A stretch of DNA of 64,000 nucleotides from Pelobates cultripes (lineage: Eukaryota; Chordata; Amphibia; Anura; Pelobatidae): contig OW240916.1 of NCBI GenBank assembly GCA_933207985.1, positions 313,635,579 to 313,699,578 on the forward strand, in the 5' to 3' direction. The notes under the pieces were generated by a model, which worked only from the letters and a program-made list of their open reading frames with translations, was not told where the DNA came from and ran no database searches. The position numbers and the translations under genes are program-made. Positions within the stretch are counted from its first letter, which is position 1. The number at the start of each line of letters is the position of its first letter. Below are positions 45,904 to 58,389 of this stretch, piece by piece.

Positions 45904-46569
45904 TTGGGTTCTCTTAACTTCGCCATGAGAATTATCCCTCAAAGCAGGGCTTTCATCTTTAGGTTACTTTCTCTTCTACATGGCCTCCCTGACAATGACA
46001 CTAAGATTAATCTAGACGATCCTGCAAGGGCTGACCTAAAAATGTGGAATCTATTTTTATCCTCATGGAATGGTAGGTCATTGTTCATTCCCCCCATCTC
46101 TGACGAATCCCCGGTAATCTGGACAGACGCTGCAGCTACCGTCGGGTACGCTGCGATATTCAGGGATGAATGGGTATATGACAGTTGGCCACCCGAAACA
46201 TTTACCCTAGAAAACTTTGACAAAACCTCAGCATTGTTCGAGATCTTCCCAATAGTGGCAGCAGCACACATTTGGGGAGAAAATTGGAGGGGTAAAGCAG
46301 TTAGATGTTTTTCTGACAACACAGCAGCTTGTAACATAATTAACAAAGGCCGCTCTCAGTCCCTGTCAATTATGAATCTAGTAAGGAAACTTACATGGTT
46401 GGCAGCAAATTGGCAGTTTTACATTTGTTGTATTCATGTTCCAGGCATTTTCAATAATGCAGCTGACGCTTTGTCACGTTTTAATTTACAGGAATTTTTC
46501 AGACTGCACCCTACAGCGAACAAGCAACCCAAAACTCCTCCGCAATTAAAAAACCTAATCATGGATTAA
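45904..46569 (+). pseudogene. DIRS-order RNase H domain ORF
   Basis: A 221-codon ORF with the connection region (LNFAMRIIPQSRAFIFRLLS) and RNase H motifs VIWTDAAATVGYAAIF (first D), ETFTLENFDKTSALFEIFPI (E region), VRCFSDNTAACNIINKG (second D) and VPGIFNNAADALSRF (final D). All catalytic carboxylates appear conserved. It is separated from the RT by a stop at 45892-45894 and from the recombinase by the stop at 46567. Confidence 0.8.
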
Positions 46570-46610
46570 ACCAGTTATTAGCTCACAGTAGAATTCTCTC
46601 ACAGGCAGGG

Positions 46611-47523
46611 TTGTCAGTAAACACTAATAAAAAAGCGTACGATAGGGCATTTGATATGTTCAAAAAATTTGTTCGTGACTTTAACATAATAAATTATTTT
46701 TCTGTAGAAACCATGGTTGCATTTACAACTTTTTGCCACTTCTTGTTAAAACTAGCCTACAATACCATCAAACTATACTTGACGGGGATACAACATTTCA
46801 TGCTAACTCTTTATCCAAACAAGACTCCTTTCTTATCCACATACCCCATAAAAAAAAAAAAGGTATCCAGAGGCTAAAAATCCAAAAGTCCATCAAAAGA
46901 CTCCCCATAGACAACAACATCTTTAAAGATATCTCCAAGTTATTAGATAAAAGTCCTTTTGAACATACCACTAACCTGGTAATTAAATCAGCGGCTTATT
47001 TGGCCTTTTTCTGGTGTCTAAGACCCAAAGAATTTTCAGGTAGAAAAAATATCTGACATTGACATTTGCCTTAAACAGAAAAACTTTACCAAAGTAAACG
47101 ATCATTACGTTCTATCGATCCCCCGCACAAAAACAAACCAAGCAGGCCCCCCAGTGGAGATTAAGTATTTCCCTACTGATTCCAAATGGTGCCCAGTTCA
47201 AGTGCTGGATAATTTGATAAAACTGATAAAATTTCAATCATATTAGAAATCCAGAACTGCCTCTGTTGTCCCTACAAGGAAAGCCACTTTCTACTAAACA
47301 GTTCATGCTATACATACGTTCTTTACTACTCAGACTTGGCCTCAATCCGAATTCCTTCTCAGGACACTCATTCCGTATTGGGGCAGCCACTGCAGCCTCA
47401 AGTAGTCAGGTCCCGACACATATCATAAAGAAAATGGGTCGCTGGAAATCTTCAGCATACAACCGGTACATTCCAAACCCAGAGAAAGAAATCAGACTCG
47501 CTTTCTATAATATGTCTAAATAA
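46611..47523 (+). pseudogene. DIRS-order tyrosine recombinase, frameshifted
   Basis: The N-terminal SAM-like part (AYDRAFDMFKKFVRDFNIIN) reads from 46611. At a 12-base A-tract (46849-46860) the reading must change frame to continue as SIKRLPIDNNIFKDISKLLD and SAAYLAFFWCLRPKEFSG (first catalytic arginine region). A further break (47056-47265) precedes the C-terminal domain at 47266-47523, with FSGHSFRIGAATAA (H-x-x-R), GRWKSSAYNRYI (W and the nucleophilic Y). The R-H-R-Y catalytic set is recognisable. This enzyme class joins circular cDNA into the genome in place of an integrase. Confidence 0.82.
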
Positions 47524-47671
47524 TGTTGTTGTTGTTGTAATAAATAAACATGTTTACACACCTCAACCGACTCTTGTTTATCAAAACTACACTCACTTTA
47601 AGTGTACGCCCCTTTCATAATCCCGTACACAAATAGAAGGCGTATGCCTGAAGTTGTGGGAGGGATTTAAG

Positions 47672-50600
47672 ATGGTCCTGTGGACCGGGAGTTAGAATAT
47701 CTAGCCTCCATCCTACAGCCAAGGGAGCTGCCTATTCTCTCTATTTATTAACTCTCAATCCATGTCCCTGGTATAATTAGACAAACGGAGACATATTACT
47801 GGCCCTTGGCTAATTTAGGGTCCCGTTTCTCGTTACTATTTTTTCCTCTTTAACCATTTGCTTGCTGGTTTCTTTATTACTTTTAAATGCACGTTGATCA
47901 TGTTATTATCTTCTTTGCTGTAGAACTTGTTTTATTTTAGAAATAACTTTGTATTTCTCTTATTTTAGTATAATGTGGTCTCCATACCTTGGCAGCTACT
48001 TATAGGACAGGCACACCGTTCAAAGCTGATGATGCATTTGTTGGGATTTGCACAACAAGAAGGTACATTACAAATATGAGTCCGTTGTGGATTATTGTTG
48101 ATCTTGCCTACTACATGTAGAAGTCTTCAACTAGACAATTCACAAACAGGAACTTTAATGAGTTTCCTAACAGAGCTTTGCTTTCACATGTTTCTGTCTG
48201 TTGCAAGTGATGGAAAATGTTATATATTTACTGTATGGCTCTGTGTTTGTTACTCGATACATACATTACCCATTGATAAGCTGTTTAATTGTTTATACTC
48301 CTTAGAGTGAATGCTGCTTTGTCATTATCAAATGGTAACTAAAGTGCACTGTAAAAGTACAATATTTTACTGCATATATTTCTAATTTGTGATTCTCTGA
48401 AGGTTGACTTTTCTGCCACCCAATAATATATTGTTATGTCTTCTCCATTTTACAGGGATGGCAACATTTACTAACTGGTGTTAAGGGACTTCTAAAATGT
48501 AGCGCCACTACATTCCTGAATAAAATCGACAGAGACTAGTATATATAATAAACTACATTATTGCCAAATCTTTTTCTTATTTTGATACAGCTTTTATTGA
48601 GGATACAGTACGATGTAGCACATAAAACCATGCAGGCAAAAATAATAAAGGCAACACGTAGCAGAACATAGCAATACGACAGTGATAAGTATTGGTAAAG
48701 ATACGGAATGACAAAACAAAACACAAGTATATACAAACATCATGTGAAGCAAACTAGGCATGGATAACAGCCATATGGAGGCCACATAACACTTTGTGGA
48801 GCTTAGGTGCTAGAAATTCCTATTGTTGAGCTTTTGTGGGTTTTGTCTTAAAAAAAAAAGTATCTCCGAGAGTATCCACTTCTCAGTTAATACCTTAGAA
48901 TGTTAAAGTATATGGTACCTTGAAGCGAGAAAAAGAAAAAAATCACTTAAGTAAGAATTAATCAAGACAATTAGCAAGGACAACAACAAAACAGTTCAAA
49001 GGACATAAATACAAAATACAAATAGTCTGGTTTTCAAAAGAATATCTAGAGAGGGAATAAGATGAATAAGGATAGGTAGCTCGTAAAGAAACATAGTGGA
49101 AATAAGAAACATAAGGGTAAATATCCAGGCGCTAAAAACCTAATACATGATAAATAAAATGCACTTATTAAAAAATAACAGCTAAAAATATAAATCCACA
49201 TGTGTATTTTTTTAAAAATCCTTCAAATAATCTAAAATAGAAAAAAAATATTAAGCGCATTTCCCAACGTCATATGTTGTTTAGCAACCAGTTCCCTATA
49301 CTGACTTGCTTTGTTCTTTGTGGGACAATACTACATCTTTTAGATTTGATATAAAAGTATAATATTTGTCATTGGTACCACCAGCCCTGTGTTGTTTTCG
49401 CAAGCAGGGTTAGGGATACTTAGGCTATATATTTTTGGACTTTTATAGCTTCAATTGGACTTGCTGAACATATATTTGATACTTCTTATTATTTGTATTT
49501 GCATTTTATTGCAAAAACAGAACGGGACACATGAAAAAGGAGCAAGCGTGAAGATCCCCTCCAAGTGACCTGAAGGGCAAAACCATGTCCCGGTGGTCTC
49601 AAGGGGTCCTATACGAAGATCAAGCTCATAATAACACAGGCTTATTATTGATTCAGCCAGAGATTTTGGCGTCTCCTTTCTCATAAGGCATTTCGCTTCA
49701 GACATATTTAGTAGGGTAGCTACGGAGTTCCCCCACTCTAGTCCATGCAGCATTAGGCAAAATAATCGATCACTGGGAATATTTTATCAATTTTGTTGTG
49801 GGCTCAGGGCCGGAACTCGGAAAAATGGCCTTATATCGGCTCAACTGCCTATTATTACCAAATCTCTTTCAACAGATAAATCTCTAAAAGATACGTACAT
49901 TTTTCATTCTCTTTTTACAATGGGGAGTTACTGATCGGCTAAGAGCTCAGGCTATAAGCAATGCCCTGTCCAAGATTTCTAAATTGAAGCCTTGGATATT
50001 AAGTAGATGTACAGCGAAGGATGATTAGGTTTTGTACCTGTAAACCTGCAGGTACGCCAGCGCCTGGCACCTGCTAACACCATAACAACAATGACGTTGT
50101 TATGGTGCATAGAATGTAATTTTAAGTTCCAAATAAAAAGCAAAGGCATGATGTCTTATTCATAGGAGACCAGGACAAAGCGAAATGTTTACTTTTTGCC
50201 CAGTGCTACATCTAGACTTTAAATATCATGAAAGTAATTTCTATTAGATGAAATTTTCTTTGAGCGAACAAAATTACAAAGACTGACTGAGATATTTTCC
50301 AGTTCATAAACAGTACTAAACAAATATGTCTTTATGAACTCTATCCTCATAATCAGCTTTTCTTTATTACAAGCAATAATTCTAATGTTGGTTCAGACGA
50401 ACATCTGTGTGTTTGTAGAAATTCTCCAGTGACGGATATTTTGTGAAGTAACATATTTGAAGATCAGATCTGAGAACTACCCATCCGTCATATAAAGCAG
50501 AGATTCATTCTTACATCTGTTAATTTAATGTATTCCTAGCTGTATAGAACACTGGCTGTGAATATGAAATTTCTCTGCCAGACTTTGAGGACACAGTTTA

Positions 50601-50879
50601 TGATCTGATACCTTTTATCAAAGGTCAACATGAAATAACATCTATTGATTGATGGTATTTTGTAGAGACGGAGATTCATTTTGGACCGACAGACATTTGG
50701 ACGAATTTGGGCTTATCTGTTGTTTGGCTAGACTTTTGACTTCGAAACAGCAATGTATCCGAATATTGGACTAACCGAACAGTGCAAAGCCAAAAATGGG
50801 GAATCAATTATCTAAATCCCACCCATGCCAAAAAAACTATATAATTGATGGGAAAAAAAGATAATTGATGGCTAGGGGA
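47672..50879. other. Intergenic, nothing recognised
   Basis: AT-rich DNA. A minus-strand ORF at 49451-49753 and others near 48540-48785 have no recognisable domain. Possible old repeat scraps, not classified. Confidence 0.4.
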
Positions 50880-51720
50880 CAATAACCAAATGTTGATTTT
50901 ATTCACAGATCAGGGGAGTATGAAGGCCAAGTCAACACCTTGAATTCTTTGTCATGTTCCTTTAACCGTTCCTGAACAATTTTTGCAGTGTGATAGGGTG
51001 GATTGTCCTGCTTAATGGGCCACTGCCATCAGGGAACACCATTGCCATGAAGGCGTGTACGTGACCTGAAACAATCTCTAGGTAGGTGGTACATGTCAAA
51101 GTAACATCCATATGAATGCCACGACTCAAGGTTTTTTCAGTAGAACATTGCTAAGAGCATAACACTGCCTCTGCCGGCCTGCCTTTGTCCCATGATGCAT
51201 TCTGCTGCCATCCCTTTCCCAGATATATGCACACACTCAGCCATTCACCTGATCTAAAAGAAGACATGATTCATCAGACCAGGCAACCTTCTTTTATTGC
51301 TCCGTGGTCCAGTTCTGGTGCTCACATCCCATCTAAGCCGTTTTTGGTGGTGGAGCAGGGGTCATCATGGGCACTCTGACTGGTCTGCGGCTACACAGCA
51401 CCATACGCAGCAAACTGTGATGCAGTTGTGATATGTGTTCTGGAATCTTTCTATCATGGCCTGGATTACATTTTTCAGCAATTTGAAGTAGGAAAGCGCT
51501 TTTGAGTGATCGGATGAGACTGGCTAGCCTTTGCTCCCCCATGCATCAATGAGCCTTGGGCGCCAATGACCCTGACGCCGGTTCACTGGTTGTCCTTCCT
51601 TGCACCACTTTTGGTAGGTACTAACCACTGAATAATGTAAGCACTCCACAAGACTTGTAGTTTTGCAGATGCTCTAATTCCCCCTGTCAGTGGTTTTAAT
51701 GTTGCTGATCAGTGTGTCTA
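50880..51720 (-). pseudogene. Second Tc1-type transposase, heavily decayed
   Basis: On the minus strand the conceptual translation across frames gives SLAPKAHWCMGEQRLASLIR-like helix-turn-helix strings, a KVAWSDES box, a WHSYGCYFDMYHLPRDCFR segment, PPYHTAKIVQERLKEHDKEF and VLTWPSYS, the order of a DD34E transposase. The end with caatgaccctgac... through cagtggttttaatgttgctg (51697-51716) resembles a terminal repeat of a Tc1 family distinct from that at 32035. Many stops and frame changes; the catalytic C-terminus after 50880 is lost. Confidence 0.7.
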
Positions 51721-54700
51721 TATGTATATAAGTTTAATTTATTCATTTATTTTACTGTTTCTTTATTTTTTCCTTCTGTTGGTTACATATTCTCACTTGG
51801 TCTGTTAACCGATTGGTGGGAAAATGCTCCTATCATTATACTACAAAATATATACATAATATTGGAATTGGGCTGAGCTGAAAAGACATTCAAACAAACT
51901 TCGGGTGTTAAGAACCTTTTTGAAAAAATTGCATAGGCCAAAAGAAACATTTTCTAGTAAGTCTAGTATTTTGCTTAACTTTACAGATAACTTCAACACT
52001 CATTTAATCAAAATATATTTCATATGGAAAATGTTTGTTTTCTGTTGCAGAAACAATACTCATGGAGATAATTTACTAAACAATACATTTCATAAAATCA
52101 AAAAAGATAAATACAGAATTTGGTCAAAGTATCCATAATGGAAAATTTCTCAAATTCAACAAATTTTTTTGATTTCAGTTATTTTGACATAACATTTTAA
52201 CATTGTAAATGCTTCACAATGCCTGGTTTAATGATTACGTTTAGTAATAAAACCGCTACAGGTCCCCTCTAAGAGCTATGAATGTCAAAATCTTGAAAGT
52301 ATGATAAAATGTTGTACCATATCCTGTGGCTCTTTCTATATCATGTTCACTAAGCTGTTATAGCCAATACAGTTTATTTAACTCAAGTGTCAGGAACTTG
52401 ACACAGACCCTCCCCAAATGTCATGCATAGTTCCCCTCTAAGTGGCAGATAATGCTATCATACACAGTCACAATATATTACTTATTTTAACTAAAAAAGA
52501 ATCCTCATGTGTGTTCTTTAGAAATGTGATTGGAAGACTAAACATATTTCATATATATATTATTTTTTTCTAATAAATTGCATAAAATAGTGCAGTTAAG
52601 TATTTATCATGTATAAGTGAAGCAGATAATTGTCTCTCTCATTATTCATTCAAGAAACACTGGAGAATAGATGATGTAGTTGCTCATTATTCATGTGTTT
52701 ACTTAAAAAAAAGAAATACATTTTCTAATTAAATCAATCAAAATGGTATCGTTTAAATCTGGCCCTTTGGATTGATTTTGGACCAACTACAAACACTGTA
52801 TTTTCGTATTTACTATCTATCTCCTTCAGCCACAAAAATATTGATTTTGTATTTTTTTAATTCTGTGTCAGCATAATGTTTAAATGGGGCTCAGTGACCT
52901 ATTTACTTACATGTGCTCTGTAGCTGGAGAAGCCTTGAAATTAAAAAAAAGATGTTGCATAATAAATCTTCTTAGGTAAAATGGATATTTAAAAAGAACA
53001 ACTGGGGTAAATCTAGCCAGTCAGTACAAAACACACACACACACAGGACACTGCATTGTATGACACATGGTAAATACGTCAAAATGTGCTCACTTGACCA
53101 AAAACATAGTTTATCACCATAATGTTTTACAGTGAATAAAAGCAAACTAGAAGTATTAAGGGGAATGTCTAGGTTACAAAATGCATATTTTATTTTTTTA
53201 TGGATTTCTAAAATGTAGTTTAAAAGTATACATTCACTTGTTTCTAAAGTAGACATTGGTACTGACTATAAAATAGAATCTATCTTTTCAGGTAGTGTTA
53301 GGGAGGCTGTGGGAGTCTCAGTCAGGGGAGGCGGGGCTAAACTGCAGAGCATTGAGCATTGAGACTGCAGCAGCATGATCTATACACCAAAACTGCTTAC
53401 TTAGGCCGAGGGTCTTAGACAGACCCTCTGAGGATCACAGTGGTGGCCATATGGCATATTAAGGTGATAGCATTTTTTATAATAATATTATTTTCTTACT
53501 ATTCTATTGCCATTACACATAGCACATTCGAGGGATCCTTTTTTCTATGTCACATTGTGATGAAATACTTAATATTAATGCAGGAAGAATACTAATGTCT
53601 TCGGTAATTTCATGTTCCTCAAAGTAGATTAAGGTTCAGATATTGTAAATGAAATAAAAGTCCTCCTGAGTTGATTATTTTTTATATAATGGATAGTACG
53701 GTTCTCATGAAAACAAGTGGACCTACAAAATTGTTAGCTTGAAACAGATGCCAACTTTGATTAATATCCGCAAGAAGCATATGATTGCTTAGTGGCTGTG
53801 AAATAGGAAGCCTGCTGGGTAAAAAAACGACAGTAAATCGAGTATTTTGTCTTGTAAATTGGTTAACAGCATTCTACGGTGACCAGTTAATCCGAGAGAT
53901 GACCTTTGAGGGGGAAAATGTATTTTAGAGATCAGACAAATAGTGTTTCTTTTGCAAAATCTAAATTCAGCATGCATTATGTACTCAATCTTTCAGATGA
54001 AAATTACTCTACAGGTAATTATTTTTCATAATATCAAACTCGATGTGTTATGCATTCACGGCAATATATGAAGATAATATTCTGGAGGGATAAAAGCAAT
54101 CGGGAATAAAATGTATATTTCTTCTCTTTTAATACATGATTAAACAACTGCTTCTAGGTTAAAAAATCTCAATTAACCCTTTTTTTATCTTCCTTGCCTC
54201 AATTTACTTCTCAATAAAACATGATATGTAGGTAAAATTAGAAAATTACGATGATTGTCTTTCAACTATAATATCCAGAATAATAGGAAACTGACTGATT
54301 TCCATAATGAAGAAGTAGTCACATACTAGAGAAATATTAGTCAAAGGACTACCAGAACAGCAATTTTAATAAACATGACCTGGATTGACAGAGCAATTTC
54401 TGCTTAAAAATAGTTCTATTATTTCGGAAATGAATAAACATTTTTAATTAAGAAAAAAAAGAAAACAAACATGAAATGATCGAAGCAACTGTCTTGAAAA
54501 GTAGTTCTGATATTCACAGTCACAAATTACTGTTATTAAACTGTCAAATCAACTCTAAAGTTCTAATAAACGTGTTAACAAAGCATAGACCCAAAGTATT
54601 AAAACTTTTCTAACCTACCCAGAAAAACGTAATGGCTTGAACGGCCCGGGTCAGTTATATAAGGTAATTGACTGAAGTGTGAATTTCTCTGAAAAAGCAG

Positions 54701-54740
54701 TGATTACATTGAAAAGCCTGCAGAAACAGGCTATAGACAA
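51721..54740. other. Intergenic, nothing recognised
   Basis: AT-rich sequence with short homopolymer tracts and an (ac)n at 53031-53044. A small hairpin gagggtcttagacagaccctc lies near 53409. No gene or RNA recognised. Confidence 0.45.
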
Positions 54741-54911
54741 CAGAACCACTACATTAAGCTGTAATGGTTCTGGTGACTAGAGTGTCCCTTTAAACCAGGG
54801 AAGCCAAATATTGTGGATCTACAATCTCCCCGTGCTTTGCTAACATAAGGCTGGCAAAGCATTAAAGGATTTGTAGGTCTACCATAGCGACATTTGGCCA
54901 CCCTTGGCTTT
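54741..54911. mobile_element. MITE arm followed by a short hairpin MITE
   Basis: 54752-54793 is a right arm ending gtgactagagtgtcccttta plus aa. It is followed by a second element, ccagggaagccaaatattgt ... gcgacatttggccacccttgg (54795-54911), with an imperfect palindrome (gatctacaat / atttgtaggtc). Confidence 0.55.
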
Positions 54912-55302
54912 AAAACAGTTCCATACATATAACAAGTACAGTTTCCACTCGGAAGCACTTGACTTGCAATTCTCATAGAGCGAATCAGCTCATTATTGAC
55001 TTTAATATTATTTTTCATTATTATGATCTAACATAATGGAAGTGTTCGTGTTTTGGTGGGCATGGTTTTTTTTTTTTTGGGGGGTGGGGTATTTCATCCT
55101 TGGACCCAGGCAGCACAATGTCTTGGACCGGCCCTGATACCACTGGTTGCGAAACAAGGACACAGACTAACATGGCATCTACTTTTCAAGTGGAGACAAA
55201 GAACTCCTTCCAATTTTAGAAACTTTGTCATGCAGTCAGTCACTCTATTTTCTGCCACCCATGGGCCCTCTAACCTTTCATACCTTCCAACATTGGAACA
55301 TA
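54912..55302. other. Spacer between MITEs
   Basis: Contains a T-tract and G-tract at 55068-55088. No gene. Confidence 0.45.
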
Positions 55303-55803
55303 TTAAAGGACCACTCTAGGCACCCAGACCACTTCAGCTTAATGAAGTGGTCTGGGTGCCAGGTCCAGCTAGGATTAACCCATTTTTTTATAAACATAGC
55401 AGTTTCAGAGAAACTGCTATGTTTACAAATGGGTTAATCCTTCCTCCAATTCCTCTAGCGGCTGTCTCATTGACAGCCGCTAGAGGCGTTTGCGTGATTC
55501 TCACTGTGAAAATCACAGTGAGAGCACGCAAGCGTCCATAGGAAAGCATTGTAAATGCTTTCCTATCCGACTGGCTGAATGCGCGCACAGCTCTTGCCGC
55601 GCGTGTGCATTCAGCCGAATGGGAGGAACGGAGGAGGATCGGAGGAGGAGAGCTCCCCGCCCAGCGCTGGAGAAAGGTAAGTTTTTACCCCTTTCCTCTC
55701 CCCAGAGCCAGGCAGAGGGGGACCCTGAGGGTGGGGGCACCCTCAGGGCACTATAGTGCCAGGAAAACGAGTATGTTTTCCTGGCACTATAGTGGTCCTT
55801 TAA
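55303..55803. mobile_element. TTAA-flanked MITE (T2-like), 501 bp
   Basis: The left end ttaaaggaccactctaggca and right end ggcactatagtggtccttta plus a are matching inverted termini bounded by TTAA. The interior has four successive hairpins, for example ctagcggctgtct / gacagccgctag and tgattctcactg / cagtgagag. It is closely related to 62900-63402. ORFs on both strands follow from the palindromes. Confidence 0.9.
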
Positions 55804-55892
55804 TGTCAGAAAGGGTTAGGGCAATCCATATTTCCATGGCTGGATTGCTTCCTTTTTTCCTGTCTAAAAATACTCTGGCTGTTTCAGTATTT

Positions 55893-55990
55893 AAAGGGAC
55901 ACTAAAGGCATCCAGACCACTTGATCTCAATGAAGTGGTCTGGGTGCCATTTCCCTGTCTGCTTAACTCTTCAACTGACAACATTGCTGT
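55893..55990. mobile_element. MITE left arm fragment
   Basis: ttaaagggacactaaaggca followed by a ccagaccacttgatctcaat / gaagtggtctgg hairpin. The right side is not recognised. Confidence 0.55.
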
Positions 55991-56884
55991 TCTGCAGGAG
56001 CTAATGTTCTCTGTGGTTGTCCTGTGAGAGACTGAGAACTTCAGGTGATACTCTCTCTATCACTGATCTCTCAGTAAATCTTACTCATACTCCAGCGGCT
56101 GGAAGGACAAACGTTAGGGTGCAGCAGCGTCAGACACCAGGGGACCAACTTTGGGGTTAGGCCATTAGAAAATGGTTTAACCTTTAGAGATAAGATGAAG
56201 CTAAGCAACTCCTGCCCCATAACGACTTTAATGAGTGGAGGTTATTACGGGAATGGGGGTGTTTCTTTAATACATTGTACAGATAAAGCAGACAAAAACT
56301 AATGCAACCAAAAAATACATTAAAAAAAAATTACACTGAATACAATTTTGCCTTCCACAATCCTGAAACAGGTTAGATAACCTGCAGCTTCAGGCGATCC
56401 CTCACTCATCAGGAAGTGTCTCCACCAGTCAGGAGCCTTTCATTATTGTTTGTTTATTGGTATGATCTTATCTCATAAACCACTGTCAACCACTGTCAAG
56501 CACTGTCTGGGCTAAATCTCTCGGAAGTAGTTCTACTCACCTCATTGGATGTATGACACTGCTTTATTAACTGATAGGAGCCACCCCCGTGTAATTGGGG
56601 TCTGTAAGGCCTGGGGTACAGGAGAATCAAATCACTCCAAATTACCCATCTTTTCTAGTTTGGCAATTCAATGTCAAGTCTCTCTGGCTACAAAACTGAA
56701 GCAGGCTTGGATGTTTTTCTTTTGCTGGCTATATAAGAGAAAAATTAACTACCCCTGGAAAGGTAGGAGACACCATATAATCTCCCAATCTGTTTATCCA
56801 TAGCATTTTCTTAAAAAGATGAATGAATAAAAAAAAATATATATGTAATGGTAGATTATTTTTCTAGGGATCTATTTACAGCAA
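55991..56884. other. Intergenic, nothing recognised
   Basis: No gene; short ORFs lack recognisable motifs. Confidence 0.4.
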
Positions 56885-57210
56885 TACAGTGAGGGGGGAA
56901 AGTATTTGATCCCCTGCTGATTTTGAACGTTTGCCCACTGACAAAGAAATGATCAGTCTATAATTTTAATGGTAGGTGTTATTTTTTAGACAACCAAAAA
57001 CACAAAAATCCGGGATATGGCTGAAAATAAATCTAAAAGGAACATAAAAATATACAAATAGGGGGCGGAGCCTGCAAGCCTGACAAGCGGACGCCATATC
57101 TGAGAGCTCCCAAACAACCGATTAAATCCAACCAAATATCCAAGCAACTATAGCCCATCCGACCGTCTTACCGCCACAGCTGGGTCCCCAGAGCCATAAC
57201 GCATCGATAG

Positions 57211-58389
57211 ATGCCTTTCTTTCATACGACAAAGCACTCTAAACCGCAGCGAAAATCCGCGGCCTACAGCACACCTCTGAGCCTGGGACTGGAAGCAATC
57301 CTCCACGGCAGCACCATACTACACCCGAAGGGAACGGAGTCCATAACCTCTCTGCCGCAACCGGAACACTGGACTGCAATGGGGAGACGATCCCAAAAGC
57401 CAAACACAGTGGCTGACGGCAGAGACATTGGGGACATGCTGAGACAGCCCGTGCAGCCTAAGCTGACCCCTGCTGGAGACCGGAATGAGGAGAACAGGGC
57501 GCAGGACAGACAAGAGGCTGCACCAACCACCCAGGCAAGTCTACTACACATAACTAACAACCTGGACGGGTCTGCACCCACAACAAAGCAGGATTTAAAA
57601 CTCCTACTTAATGACATTCAACAAGTGTGGACTGCTGGCCTCAGGACACTGAGAACTGATATACAGGCCATAACTGACAGATTACAAACCTCTGAAAAGG
57701 ACATACTAGCTGCCAGAACTGACATCGTGGCCCTTAAAGAGACAGTACAAAAATTGCAAACCACTCAAGTCACACTGACACACCAAATCTCAGCCCTGGA
57801 GGATAAACAGCTCAGGAACCACATAAAAATCCGTGGCATCCCTGCTGCGGTGACCGCAGAGGAACTTCCTCATTACATACGTAGATTAATCACATCCATA
57901 CTGCCCCACACAACGGCCAAAAAGATGGTTATGGACGGAGTGTATCGCATTTCGGGCGCGCCTAAAACACCAACGGGAACAGCACGAGACGTTATTCTCC
58001 GCTGCTTAACCTCACAAGACAGGAACCAGATCATGATGGCACTGAAGAATAAAACACCTCTAAACTTCGAAGGCTCCTCGTTAACATTTTTTCAAGACCT
58101 CACCAAAAATACCCTAGTCTGGAGGAAGTCATTGGGCACAGTCACCTCTCAGCTACGATCTGCAGCCATACCTTACCGCTGGGGAGCCCCAGGAACGCTT
58201 GTGGTAACCCACAATGGAAATAATCACACACTCACATCAATAGAGGGGGCACCGGCCTTCATCCAAGCACTGGGACTAATGGACAGCCATCAGGACCCAC
58301 TGTCGACCACCCCCAGGGGCACGTGGGACCCTGACCACATCACCCCCTTTGTCCCGAGAGCCGGAGGATCACAGGCAACGGACGGCTGA
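57211..58389 (+). CDS. LINE ORF1 protein, intact 392 codons
   Basis: ORF1 proteins are RNA-binding chaperones that trimerise through a coiled coil and package LINE RNA. Here the N-terminus (about residues 1-110) is polar. Residues 125-200 are a heptad-rich coiled coil (TKQDLKLLLNDIQQVWTAGL, IQAITDRLQTSEKD and TLTHQISALEDKQLRN). RNHIKIRGIP at about 203-212 opens an RRM-like domain, and residues 270-360 form the C-terminal domain (VILRCLTSQDRNQIMMALKN). This order matches the Transposase_22 family of L1 ORF1. ATG 57211 gives the full ORF; a second ATG at 57379 could also serve. No stop or frameshift. It belongs to a mobile element and not to a host gene. Confidence 0.85.
   Translation: MPFFHTTKHSKPQRKSAAYSTPLSLGLEAILHGSTILHPKGTESITSLPQPEHWTAMGRRSQKPNTVADGRDIGDMLRQPVQPKLTPAGDRNEENRAQDRQEAAPTTQASLLHITNNLDGSAPTTKQDLKLLLNDIQQVWTAGLRTLRTDIQAITDRLQTSEKDILAARTDIVALKETVQKLQTTQVTLTHQISALEDKQLRNHIKIRGIPAAVTAEELPHYIRRLITSILPHTTAKKMVMDGVYRISGAPKTPTGTARDVILRCLTSQDRNQIMMALKNKTPLNFEGSSLTFFQDLTKNTLVWRKSLGTVTSQLRSAAIPYRWGAPGTLVVTHNGNNHTLTSIEGAPAFIQALGLMDSHQDPLSTTPRGTWDPDHITPFVPRAGGSQATDG

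Larger units (their letters stand above)
42368..47671 (+). mobile_element. DIRS-order (Ngaro-like) tyrosine recombinase retrotransposon
   Basis: A 38-bp direct repeat marks both ends: tagaaggtgtatgcc ... gggagggatttaag at 42368-42405 and, with one difference (aaggc for aaggt), at 47634-47671. Between them, all on +, are a 1.8-kb leader, Gag with a zinc-finger region, reverse transcriptase, RNase H and a tyrosine recombinase. Direct rather than inverted termini point to the split-direct-repeat (Ngaro/PAT) branch of DIRS, although I cannot find a second repeat pair. Frame breaks near 45500-45650, 45895, 46570-46610, 46850 and 47056-47266 and a changed RT active site make it inactive. Confidence 0.8.

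Noticed and set aside
48025..48060. Another hammerhead motif (ctgatgatgcatttg)
   Set aside because: CTGATGA without stem II or GAAA.
49451..49753. 100-codon minus-strand ORF
   Set aside because: No recognisable domain, flanked by AT-rich DNA; more likely chance or old repeat.
55388..55756. Mirror ORFs on both strands in the 501-bp MITE
   Set aside because: They arise from the hairpin arms of the MITE.
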